In this document: one piece after another, positions 51,773 to 59,796 of the stretch | How the letters are laid out: every line of letters begins with the position of its first letter | How positions within the stretch are numbered: the stretch's first letter is position 1 | NCBI RefSeq assembly: GCF_002797395.1 | Contig: NZ_KZ454943.1 | Coordinates: forward strand, 1,662,308-1,726,307 | From: Bacillus solitudinis | GTDB lineage: Bacteria; Bacillota; Bacilli; Bacillales; Bacillaceae_D | Length of the DNA stretch: 64,000 nucleotides | Reading direction: 5' to 3' | Notes under the pieces: generated by a model | Database searches by the model: none | What the model was told of the DNA's origin: nothing | Seen by the model: the letters and a program-made list of their open reading frames with translations, nothing else | Made by a program: the position numbers and the translations under genes

Positions 51773-52228
51773 ATGATACGAAGACGAGTGCCAGCATTCA
51801 TATTAATTGCGGCCGGCGTTGCAATTGTAGGTTTATTGTTTCTCTTGTTGCTACCATCCGAAGCGAGACAGGCGACCAATATCGTAGATTCCTTCTACAG
51901 CTATGAGCAGGCGAGCGAGTTCTCGTCGTCCTGGGATCTGTTCCATCCGAGCATGCACCAGAAATTTTCGAAGGGTACGTATATCCAGGACCGAGCGCAT
52001 GTATTCATGAATCATTTCGGCGTTGATACATTTAGCTACTCGCTGTCGCGGCCGACGAAGCGCGTGAATTGGAAGATGACTGATGACGGCGAGCCGTTTG
52101 AGGTGGTGTACGAGGTGGTGGTGACGCAGGTGTATAACGGGAAGTATGGTAAGTTCGAGTTGGTGCAGCCGGTGTATGTGGCGGAGGACGCGGAGGGTTG
52201 GGCTTTGATGTGGGATTATCAGGAGTGA
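51773..52228 (+). CDS. Membrane-anchored protein, unknown function (NTF2-like ectodomain)
   Basis: 151 residues from ATG 51773 (GGGAGGG upstream; the open frame extends to 51740). An N-terminal helix (AFILIAAGVAIVGLLFLLLL) anchors a 120-residue extracytoplasmic domain (SWDLFHPSMHQKFSKGTYIQ, TFSYSLSRPTKRVNWKMTDD, YVAEDAEGWALMWDYQE) whose alternating pattern fits an NTF2/Cif-like fold. Codon use is more GC-rich than in its neighbours. The divergent SLH protein has a similar tail, so the pair may act together (inference). Confidence 0.65.
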   Translation: MIRRRVPAFILIAAGVAIVGLLFLLLLPSEARQATNIVDSFYSYEQASEFSSSWDLFHPSMHQKFSKGTYIQDRAHVFMNHFGVDTFSYSLSRPTKRVNWKMTDDGEPFEVVYEVVVTQVYNGKYGKFELVQPVYVAEDAEGWALMWDYQE

Positions 52229-52299
52229 GTGGACTTTTTGTGTGGAGAGGTGGGAGTGCGGTGGGGCGAAGTCGGCGTTTTTAGGTGGTAATTCGGGGA

Positions 52300-52490
52300 T
52301 AATGGATTTGGGGACCTACTTCAGGCTTAGGGGAGTGGGTTTTTGCTTTGGCTGAGTGGCAGTTGGGGCAATTGGATGCGGTGGTTGATTGGGGCGGGGT
52401 GGGTTTATTCGCGGTTCTGCTCAGGTTATTCGCGGTTTTGAGATTTTATTCGCGGTTTTGCTCAGGTTATTCGCGTTTCGCGGTATTTCG
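52300..52490. repeat. Intergenic repeat module A (TTATTCGCGGTT family)
   Basis: Four units of about 21 bp starting TTATTCGCGGTT/TTTC lie at about 52407-52490, behind a leader (ACCTACTTC...GCTGAGTGGCAGTTG). The same leader and repeats, diverged, form module B at 59490-59695 in the same orientation. No coding support. Confidence 0.75.
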
Positions 52491-52548
52491 ACCTTTCGGA
52501 TGCGGATACGACGGTGACAGTGAGGGAGACGGAGATCTGCAAAGATTA

Positions 52549-52581
52549 AAAACCTACTTGCCTAGAAGACAAGTAGGTTTT
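52549..52581 (-). terminator. Terminator of the SLH adhesin gene
   Basis: 12-bp stem AAAACCTACTTG / CAAGTAGGTTTT, 9-nt loop, with TTTTTAATC following on the minus strand. Confidence 0.8.
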
Positions 52582-52589
52582 GTTACGTA

Positions 52590-55500
52590 TTAATTGTGAA
52601 TCCACTCCATGCCGTTTTGGTCAAGAGTATACTGATAATCTCGTGAAGCTGATTCAATCTCTTCAAAGGCCCAATGTGTTGGTTGCACATCTGGGAAGCT
52701 TGGTGTTGTGACTCCATATAATGGACCACGTTCAAACATTCGGTTCATCATGACAACGGCCTGCGCTCTTGTTAAAGCTGCATTTGGCTTAAATGTCCCA
52801 TCCTGATAACCTTTGATAATCCCAGCTTCTAAGTTGGCTTCAATATTCCACCTCGCCCAATGTTTCGTTGTGTCAGTAAAGGACAATGGGGTATTCGTCA
52901 TCACATCAAGCTGTTTATAATTGACGACGATTGTTGCCATTTGTGCTCGCGTAATCTCATCACCAGGTCGGAAGTTTCCTTGCTCATCGCCATTCATAAT
53001 ACCCAGTTCCTTGACAAATGCAATTTCCCCAAGCGCATGGTGACGTGTGGAAACATCCTTAAATGGCGAATAATTCACTTGCTTCGTTTCATCATAACCT
53101 AGATTTCTTGCGAGAATTGCAGCCATTTGTGCACGGGTAATTGACGCTCCTGCTCTAAATGTTCCATCTGGGAAACCATTAATGTAAGAGGTCCGTGCAT
53201 TCAGGGTGTTCTCCTCCTCGTACTCTCCCCAGCCTTCCATATTAAGAATCGTAAACGTACTAAATTTGTTAACAATAAATTTCACACCAAGTTCGGCTTC
53301 ATTCCCTTCATATGGGACAACCTCGACTTTAGTTAATTCTCGTTCCCCATCACTATGTTCGATAAAGACGACGAGATCAGAAAGGAATTGCTCTCTTTCT
53401 TCAGCATCTGTTGGTAGGGTAACGGATTTTAAAGGAAGAACTAATTCTACAGCTCGACCCTGCATATTTGTTTCAATTGTCATTGGACGGCCTAGTATTG
53501 TGATAGCACGACCATTAGATATTTCCTTAACAATCCGTTCAACTCTCGCACGGTCTTCGACTTCTTTACGTTTAGAATCTTCTTTTATCGGAACAATCCG
53601 GAAGTATAAGTCTTCTTCAAAACCTTGCAAAGAGTTCTTTGGAATCGTCACCCGACCATTTGCGGTCGAGATTTCAAGGTTAATTCCAGCTTGTGCTAAT
53701 GCGTCGAACGCGTCTCTTGGAATCGTGACATCTACTTGTGACACTTCATCCTTTGAGTCTGGAATGACAATTCTTGCTGTCGTCTGTCCCGTTTCTTTTA
53801 CTTGTTTGATCGTCTCTCTTGCTTGTTCCTCTTGATACGTCACTTCGTCCCGTACAATTCCATCCGCTCCACGCGTCCGTTTAATTTTGGTTTGGGTAAC
53901 CGTTGAACCTTGACCTGGATTCCCAATTTCGATGTCAACGGTAATTTCCTCGGTAGTTGGTTGGGTTGGACTTGGCGAAGAAATACTTCTAATATTATTG
54001 ACCGTCGCTGTCTCACTCCCGATGTTTCCTGCTTCATCGACAAATTCAAAGGTAAACGTCCCATTCCATGTAAATTCATACGTCGCAGAACCACCGTTAT
54101 TTGTAATCGTTGCGGCTTCATCGAGACTCAAGGTCGCTGTGACTTTTTCCCTCGTTGGTTCCGTTATGCTATATACAATGGTCCCCTTCGGAGCTGTTTG
54201 GTCAATCTTAAACGTGACGTGCGTTTCATTTCCTGCCTCATCGGTGACGATTAATGTATAATCGCCCTCTTCTGTTACGGTGTCTCCATTATTGAATACG
54301 TTGTTGTTTAATGTCGCCGCCCCTTCGTCAAAGGTAATCGTCACATCCTCATTAACCTTGTCTCCATCACTAATCCCTGTTACCACTGGAGGAGTTATGT
54401 CGATATTGGCCACTGTCGCTGTTGCACTGCCTACATTTCCAGCGCCATCGATAAACTCAAACGTAAACGAAGCATTTGTTGTAAAGATAAATGTGGTTTC
54501 ACCATTGTTATTTGTAATCGTGACGTCTTCACTTGGATTTAGTGTTGCGATTACATCTTCGTTTGTTGGATCTGTTGTATTGTAGTCAATTGTTCCGGTT
54601 GGCGCTGTTTTATCAAATGTCACAGCTACTCCTGATGTCACCGTTGTTACCTCCGTGCCATCATTACCAACAAGGTCTGCGAAATCAATCGTAAAGGCAA
54701 TAGTACCTTCCGTATCTCCTTCTGCCATGGTGTATGTCGCGCGCCATGTCGTTGCATCGTCGTCTTCGTTGTCACTGACGGTTGCGGCATTTCCACCAAT
54801 CGTTACAGTAGGATCAGCAATCAACTCATTCGCGACAAATGTCAATGTGACCTCGTCACCAATTTTCGCTTTTGTTGTTGAATTAGCATTGGTTGATGTC
54901 ATTTCCACTGTTGTCAGCGTTGGGACATTCTTGTCGATATTCGAGACCGTCGCTGTTGCTGTTCCTGTGTTCCCTGCTGCGTCTCTCAGTTCAAACGTAA
55001 AGCTATCATTTGTTGTAAAGGTATATTCTTTACGGCCTTCATTATTTGTCACTGTTACACCGGCATCAATGGTTAATGTTGCGGTCACATTCCCATTTGT
55101 CGGATCGTCGGTGCTGTATGTGACGGTGCCGGTTGGTGCTGTTTTATCAAACGTAACAGCTGAACCGTCCGTTGTTGTTGTTACTTGTGTGGCCACGTTT
55201 CCTACTTCGTCTTGAAAGTCGACTGTGAACGAAACGTCTCCCTCTGTGTCGCTTTCCTGCAAGGTGTAGGTTGCTTTCCATGTGGACGCGTCTCCATCTT
55301 CATCATCAATTATGGTTGCTGTATTTTTGGCAATTGTTATTGATGGGGTGCTGATGGACTCATTTGTGATGAGAGCGAGAGTGAGTTCATCTCCAACTTT
55401 TGCTTCCGTTGCTCCCTCGGTACTATTCGAGGTGAGAGTGACTATGGATGCCGTTGGGATAGTTTTGTCAATTGTAAAGTTCACCGACGTGCTATTTCCA

Positions 55501-57128
55501 GCAGCATCTGTGACAATTAATATATGGTCCCCTTCAGTACTTACTGTTCCAGCACTTGTAAAAGGGTCACCATCCAATGTGGCTGTTCCTTCGTTAAACT
55601 CAATCGTTACGTCTTCTTTCGTTTTATCTCCATCATTTATACCCGTTACTACTGGAGGAGTTGTGTCCAATTCAATTGTATCTGAATAAGACGTTGAAAT
55701 ATTTCCAGTAGAATCCCTTAACTGCATATATACAGTTTTTGTTCCATCTCCCACTGGTAGGGTGTATAACTTCGATGCATTAAATTCTTCCCAACTATTC
55801 CAATTAGCATCATCATCAGAAAAACGCATCTCAATCGCTTCATTTTCGGCATCACTTGCTGTGTTGGTTAAGCTGACACTTGTTGAATTTGTGTGGGAGG
55901 CATCACTATTAATCGTAACAGAACCAGTTGGGGTTTGATTTTCTGTTACATTAATTGTAAAAGCTTTATCAAACGTGTTTCCAACATCGTCAGTTGCCCG
56001 AATCGTGATACTATAGCTATTCTTCGTATTAAAATCAAACACTTCTGCTGTTTTTAATGTTGTTCCATTAATAGTGAAGGCACTTGTGTCACCTGCGTGT
56101 AAAGAATAGGTGAACGTTTCACTACCATCATTTGGGTCGGTTGCACTTAATGTTCCCACTGCTGTACCGATTGGTTTTTTTTCATAGATTGAACTGCTGG
56201 AGAGTGTGATGTCATCTGCTTTTGTTTTGTCAAATATAACAGCCATACCTGATGTGACAGAAGTAACTTCTGTTCCATTATTCCCAGCCAAGTCACTATA
56301 ATTGATTGTAAATGGTATAGTCCCTTCTATATCACTTGATTGCAGTGTATATGTTGCCAACCATGTTGAAGGATTACCATCACTTTTATCAGTTGGGGTT
56401 ACAGTATTTCCGGCGATCGTTATTGTAGGGGGATTTATATCTTCATTTGCAATAATATCAAGTGTAATGACATCTCCTACTTTTGCCATTGTCGAATTGT
56501 TATTACTTGATGACATCGTGACATTTGTAAGTTCGGGTGGTGTTGAATCACCGAGTGACGTATTGGCTATTGTGAATTCCTTAAAATCAAAATTCCATAT
56601 CTTACTTATCTCATCAACAGAAGCAGTAAGATCATGGTTAGTTGTACTTATATAAATAGTAAATGAATTAATATTATTTAAATGAACGAATTCTAAAGTG
56701 TATACCATATCGACGTTGCTTCCAGGTACACCGTTAACCGTACCAGATTCCGTAGCAATATCTACTCCCGAAGCGTCATGACCTGTTATCGTCCAATCAA
56801 ACCCTTGCCTTTCATCATAATGTTCGATTACAAGACTCTTTAAGTCAAATACTCCCCCTCCAAAGTCTTCTGCGGCAATAATCTTCATTGAAGCTGAACC
56901 TACGGAACCATAATCAAAATAAATACCGTTATTATTATAAGATTCAACTGGGTGAGTTTCTTCAATCACATCAAAACCATTAGCAATGTCTGATAACCAA
57001 TCGCCATTGAGCTCTTGTGTTGTTTGCGGAAGACTAGCAGCCTTTGCTGTAGGAATAAAAATTACTCCTAGTAATTGATAGAAAACTAATGTAAAACAAA
57101 CAAATATATTAATAGTTTTTTTCCCCAT
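52590..57128 (-). CDS. Giant SLH-anchored Ig/cadherin-like surface protein
   Basis: 1,512 residues, very acidic. Signal peptide about 1-31 (ends AKA). About 32-195 is a unique beta domain. Three kinds of repeat follow: A type (K-V/I-GDE-TL, at about 197-300, 558-665, 734-845), B type (APTGT-Y-T-DPTN, at about 661-735, 841-910, 978-1045) and C type (TPPVVTGI-DGDK, at about 489-558, 911-978), all bacterial Ig-like; a cadherin-like domain (IGTAVGTLSATDPNDGSETF) sits at about 303-395. About 1060-1305 is a VTIPRDAF-type module like that of the GDPD and PL11 proteins. Three SLH repeats at about 1309-1470 (ITRAQMAAILARN, EITRAQMATIVVN, ALTRAQAVVMMNR) bind the wall. It is the last gene behind three tail-collar genes, 70 bases away. 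Likely an adhesin or fibre; function inferred. Confidence 0.8.
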   Translation of the reverse strand: MGKKTINIFVCFTLVFYQLLGVIFIPTAKAASLPQTTQELNGDWLSDIANGFDVIEETHPVESYNNNGIYFDYGSVGSASMKIIAAEDFGGGVFDLKSLVIEHYDERQGFDWTITGHDASGVDIATESGTVNGVPGSNVDMVYTLEFVHLNNINSFTIYISTTNHDLTASVDEISKIWNFDFKEFTIANTSLGDSTPPELTNVTMSSSNNNSTMAKVGDVITLDIIANEDINPPTITIAGNTVTPTDKSDGNPSTWLATYTLQSSDIEGTIPFTINYSDLAGNNGTEVTSVTSGMAVIFDKTKADDITLSSSSIYEKKPIGTAVGTLSATDPNDGSETFTYSLHAGDTSAFTINGTTLKTAEVFDFNTKNSYSITIRATDDVGNTFDKAFTINVTENQTPTGSVTINSDASHTNSTSVSLTNTASDAENEAIEMRFSDDDANWNSWEEFNASKLYTLPVGDGTKTVYMQLRDSTGNISTSYSDTIELDTTPPVVTGINDGDKTKEDVTIEFNEGTATLDGDPFTSAGTVSTEGDHILIVTDAAGNSTSVNFTIDKTIPTASIVTLTSNSTEGATEAKVGDELTLALITNESISTPSITIAKNTATIIDDEDGDASTWKATYTLQESDTEGDVSFTVDFQDEVGNVATQVTTTTDGSAVTFDKTAPTGTVTYSTDDPTNGNVTATLTIDAGVTVTNNEGRKEYTFTTNDSFTFELRDAAGNTGTATATVSNIDKNVPTLTTVEMTSTNANSTTKAKIGDEVTLTFVANELIADPTVTIGGNAATVSDNEDDDATTWRATYTMAEGDTEGTIAFTIDFADLVGNDGTEVTTVTSGVAVTFDKTAPTGTIDYNTTDPTNEDVIATLNPSEDVTITNNNGETTFIFTTNASFTFEFIDGAGNVGSATATVANIDITPPVVTGISDGDKVNEDVTITFDEGAATLNNNVFNNGDTVTEEGDYTLIVTDEAGNETHVTFKIDQTAPKGTIVYSITEPTREKVTATLSLDEAATITNNGGSATYEFTWNGTFTFEFVDEAGNIGSETATVNNIRSISSPSPTQPTTEEITVDIEIGNPGQGSTVTQTKIKRTRGADGIVRDEVTYQEEQARETIKQVKETGQTTARIVIPDSKDEVSQVDVTIPRDAFDALAQAGINLEISTANGRVTIPKNSLQGFEEDLYFRIVPIKEDSKRKEVEDRARVERIVKEISNGRAITILGRPMTIETNMQGRAVELVLPLKSVTLPTDAEEREQFLSDLVVFIEHSDGERELTKVEVVPYEGNEAELGVKFIVNKFSTFTILNMEGWGEYEEENTLNARTSYINGFPDGTFRAGASITRAQMAAILARNLGYDETKQVNYSPFKDVSTRHHALGEIAFVKELGIMNGDEQGNFRPGDEITRAQMATIVVNYKQLDVMTNTPLSFTDTTKHWARWNIEANLEAGIIKGYQDGTFKPNAALTRAQAVVMMNRMFERGPLYGVTTPSFPDVQPTHWAFEEIESASRDYQYTLDQNGMEWIHN

Positions 57129-57198
57129 TTATTAAACTCCTTTTAAGTGAAATTTTATTTTACACCTCACTTTTTTTCCGGGATTTCTTATTACCTAG

Positions 57199-57723
57199 TT
57201 ATGAATGCGCCGGGTAAATTCCATATAATGCAATAATAAAGTTCAGCCCTACATAAGGTTGCATATTATTATGCCCTACGTTCCCACCAGTGGGTTGCAA
57301 TGCCTGGGGGTTCATCGTTGTGTTTGGGGAAAGGTCAGTATAGGCTGGTTGACTTCCTTTCCCAGATGGAACACTAGCCCATACTGCACCAATAGTATCT
57401 TGTTGATTGGAGGTACTATTACTATTTGCGCTATGATTATGGCTTGGGATTTCCGCTTGATTTAATGTTACTGTTGTTTCCCCTCCAGCTGCACCTAGTA
57501 CTCTAGGTGTCAAACCAGTACCTTGTCCTTGATGCATACTTGTTCTCCCTCTTAAATCTGGCAAAGCAAAGGTTGTCTTACCATCTCCACCATACGTTGT
57601 TCCTAGTATTGAAAACAACGCAGTATTTTGTGAGATTGCTAACAACTGTCCTTCGCAAAATGCCCAGTCTCTTGGCGCATAATTTCCCGCAAACAAACGA
57701 ATTTCTCCGACAAAAGGATCCAT
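57199..57723 (-). CDS. Phage tail collar domain protein, copy 3
   Basis: 174 residues. FVGEIRLFAGNYAPRDWAFC, EGQLLAISQNTALFSILGTT and YGGDGKTTFALPDLRGRTSM form the tail-collar (microcystin-dependent protein) domain; the C-terminus QPYVGLNFIIALYGIYPA is conserved. In phages this fold sits at the tail fibre. Stand-alone triplets of such proteins occur in many non-phage bacterial loci. It is 20 bases after copy 2 and immediately precedes the SLH adhesin gene. Confidence 0.85.
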   Translation of the reverse strand: MDPFVGEIRLFAGNYAPRDWAFCEGQLLAISQNTALFSILGTTYGGDGKTTFALPDLRGRTSMHQGQGTGLTPRVLGAAGGETTVTLNQAEIPSHNHSANSNSTSNQQDTIGAVWASVPSGKGSQPAYTDLSPNTTMNPQALQPTGGNVGHNNMQPYVGLNFIIALYGIYPAHS

Positions 57724-57743
57724 TTTTTCACTTCCTTCTTAAA

Positions 57744-58241
57744 TTAGTTTCTTGGTGGGAATATCCCTATTAAGGCAATACAATAATTAGCCACATTATA
57801 TGGTTGCATATTTGAATGCGCTTGACCGCCACCAGTAGATGACAGCGCCTCTGGACTCATGACACCATTCGATTGAAGTGCATAGTCATTTTTTCCATTA
57901 TTTGCCCACACATTGTTATTGGTTTCTATTTTATTAGCTGCTACTGTACTTGCATTAATTGTGTGTGTATGGGCTGGCATCTCATTCATTGTCAAGGTAT
58001 GGGATTCTTCCCCCGCACTTTGACCGAGAGTGATCTGATTGCCTTTATGAACAGGGGCCCTTCCTCTTAGGTCTGGCAACCCAAATGTAGTCGTCCCATT
58101 CCCACCATATGTTGTTCCTAAAATTGCATATAATGCTTGATTTTGTGCAATGGATAGTAGTTGTCCATTACATGGCGCCCAGCCTTTTGGTTCAAATGGA
58201 AAGCTAAAACATCTAATTTCTCCGATAAACGGTTCTGCCAT
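57744..58241 (-). CDS. Phage tail collar domain protein, copy 2
   Basis: 165 residues. FIGEIRCFSFPFEPKGWAPC, NGQLLSIAQNQALYAILGTT and YGGNGTTTFGLPDLRGRAPV, then MQPYNVANYCIALIGIFPP. It is the most divergent in the middle of the three, so the copies are old paralogs rather than a recent amplification. Spaced 23 bases from copy 1; each has its own ribosome site. Confidence 0.85.
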   Translation of the reverse strand: MAEPFIGEIRCFSFPFEPKGWAPCNGQLLSIAQNQALYAILGTTYGGNGTTTFGLPDLRGRAPVHKGNQITLGQSAGEESHTLTMNEMPAHTHTINASTVAANKIETNNNVWANNGKNDYALQSNGVMSPEALSSTGGGQAHSNMQPYNVANYCIALIGIFPPRN

Positions 58242-58264
58242 TTTATATTTCCCTCCTTCTTTTC

Positions 58265-58783
58265 CTAATTTCTTGTTGGGTAATAACCTGTTAAAGCAAT
58301 AATGTAGCTAACGGTTAAATAAGGCATCATATTTTCATGAGATTGACTTCCACCTGTGCTTGAAACAACTGCTACATTCATTGTTTGATTCGGCTGTTGA
58401 TTAGAATATTGGTTATATCCCGCCTTTGCCCAAAGCGCATTAGCTGGACTTGGTTCAGTACCAGCTGTAGATGAAGCGGCTACACCATGTGTATGATTTG
58501 GCAATTGTTGCTCGGTAAGTGTTACCGTTTCGGTTCCACTCTTTTGACCTTGATTATATGCCGTGCCGGTTGTTGGATTGCTCCCTTGATTTAGAACGAT
58601 TCTCCCACGAAAATCTGGAAGAGCGAACGTTGTTTGGCCATCCCCTCCGTACGTAGTACCGATGAGTGAAAAGAGCGCCTCGTTTTCTGAAATGCTTAAT
58701 ACTTTCCCATCACAAAAAGCCCAATCCACTGGTGCGTAGTTACCAGCAAACTGTCGAATTTCTCCGATAAATTGATCTGACAT
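58265..58783 (-). CDS. Phage tail collar domain protein, copy 1
   Basis: 172 residues. FIGEIRQFAGNYAPVDWAFC, DGKVLSISENEALFSLIGTT, YGGDGQTTFALPDFRGRIVL and the terminal MMPYLTVSYIIALTGYYP. There are no signal peptides in any of the three copies, as in phage fibre proteins, so export would need another route or spontaneous release. No phage tail-tube, baseplate or lysis genes are nearby. Confidence 0.85.
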   Translation of the reverse strand: MSDQFIGEIRQFAGNYAPVDWAFCDGKVLSISENEALFSLIGTTYGGDGQTTFALPDFRGRIVLNQGSNPTTGTAYNQGQKSGTETVTLTEQQLPNHTHGVAASSTAGTEPSPANALWAKAGYNQYSNQQPNQTMNVAVVSSTGGSQSHENMMPYLTVSYIIALTGYYPTRN

Positions 58784-58879
58784 AATTCTTTCTTACCTCC
58801 TTAAGGCGAATGCCATTCTATTTGAACCTAAACTGACTCTATAACTACTTCCTTGTCATCACCTCCTATAATTAGTCAA

Positions 58880-59362
58880 TTAAGAACTGCCGCTTTCATT
58901 ATTTATCATTTTCAAATATAAATCATTTCTACTAACCTCGGAAAATCCCATTTTTTCATAAAAACAAATCGCTCGCTGATTACTTTTTAATACACTGAGT
59001 TCTACAAATAGGTTCGAGGATTTTGCTTCATTCAAAATTTCTGTTAATACCGTTGTACCCAGCCCTTTATGCTGATAGAGAGGTAACAATGTAATCTCAA
59101 CGATAACCATCCTATCTTCTAAGTTTGCTAGAAGTAAGCGACCTGCCTGTTCATTTTTATAAACAATGATTCTTGTTTCTAAATTTGGGTATTGTTGTTC
59201 ATAGGAGCGCATTTGAAACTGAAATTGCATTTGCAAAAATTGCGTTATTTCACCTTCGCTCCAACCCCATATAGACACTTCCTCGATTCTTGAACTTGCA
59301 TACACTTCATATAAAAAATCTATATCATCGCCATCTGAAACAACTACTGTATTGTGTTCCAA
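58880..59362 (-). CDS. GNAT-family N-acetyltransferase leading the tail-collar operon
   Basis: 160 residues. LANLEDRMVIVEITLLPLYQ, then HKGLGTTVLTEILNEAKSSN (acetyl-CoA-binding motif QHKGLGT), and LSVLKSNQRAICFYEKMGFS, standard GNAT elements. The start is TTG 59362 behind GGAAGGTGA. 96 bases separate it from the first collar gene, all in one direction. GNAT genes next to collar triplets recur in genome neighbourhoods I recall, which suggests acetylation of the collar or surface protein, but this is inference. Confidence 0.8.
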   Translation of the reverse strand: MEHNTVVVSDGDDIDFLYEVYASSRIEEVSIWGWSEGEITQFLQMQFQFQMRSYEQQYPNLETRIIVYKNEQAGRLLLANLEDRMVIVEITLLPLYQHKGLGTTVLTEILNEAKSSNLFVELSVLKSNQRAICFYEKMGFSEVSRNDLYLKMINNESGSS

Positions 59363-59426
59363 AATACCTAGTCACCTTCCACTTTTTGTATAAAATAACT
59401 TTATTATGTTTTACCATTTTTCGCAA

Positions 59427-59452
59427 TAGTTTGCTGAATATTCAACAAACTA
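59427..59452. promoter_or_regulatory. 26-bp near-perfect palindrome upstream of the tail-collar operon
   Basis: TAGTTTGCTGAATATTCAAC then AAACTA: every position pairs except one symmetric pair. It is about 65-90 bases before the GNAT start, a typical place for a dimeric repressor operator; it could also form a hairpin. Confidence 0.5.
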
Positions 59453-59489
59453 TTAATATTACGTCTCGCTGATAGTCGGCTTTCCTGGA

Positions 59490-59695
59490 TAAGGGGATCT
59501 ACTTCGGCTGAGGAGATGGTTTTCTGCTTTAACTGAGTGGTAGTTGTGGCAGTCCGGTTTTAATACGGCTTGTCGGATATATTTGCGGTTATGTGAGTTT
59601 AATCGCGATTCTGAGAAGGATATTCGCGATTTTAGTTTTTTATTCGCGGTTCTGAGCAATATATTCGCGTTTCTGCATCAGATATACGCGTTTCA
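59490..59695. repeat. Intergenic repeat module B (TTATTCGCGGTT family)
   Basis: About six 20-21-bp units with the core ATTCGCGGTTCTG (including TTTGCGGTTATG, ATCGCGATTCTG, ATTCGCGATTTTA, ATTCGCGTTTCTG, ATACGCGTTTCAC) follow a leader (ATCTACTTCGGCTGAGGAG, CTGAGTGGTAGTTG) related to module A at 52300-52490. The two modules flank the tail-collar/SLH operon. Confidence 0.75.
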
Positions 59696-59796
59696 CCACA
59701 AATAGCACCAATAGTTCATAAAACCTTATCTATGAACTTCTGATAATTTCGATTAAAATAATAACTATTAGAATGTCTCGTAAAGGAGGATAGAGT

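Noticed and set aside
52348-52593. 81-codon plus-strand ORF rich in Arg, Phe and Ser
   Set aside because: It is the translation of the TTATTCGCGGTT repeat module and of a terminator.
53206-55689. Long plus-strand ORFs opposite the giant SLH protein
   Set aside because: They mirror the Thr/Val-rich repeats of the minus-strand gene and have no starts with ribosome sites.
57199-58783. Prophage tail module
   Set aside because: Only collar-domain proteins are present; no tube, tape-measure, baseplate, lysis or integrase genes, and the downstream gene is a wall-anchored SLH protein.
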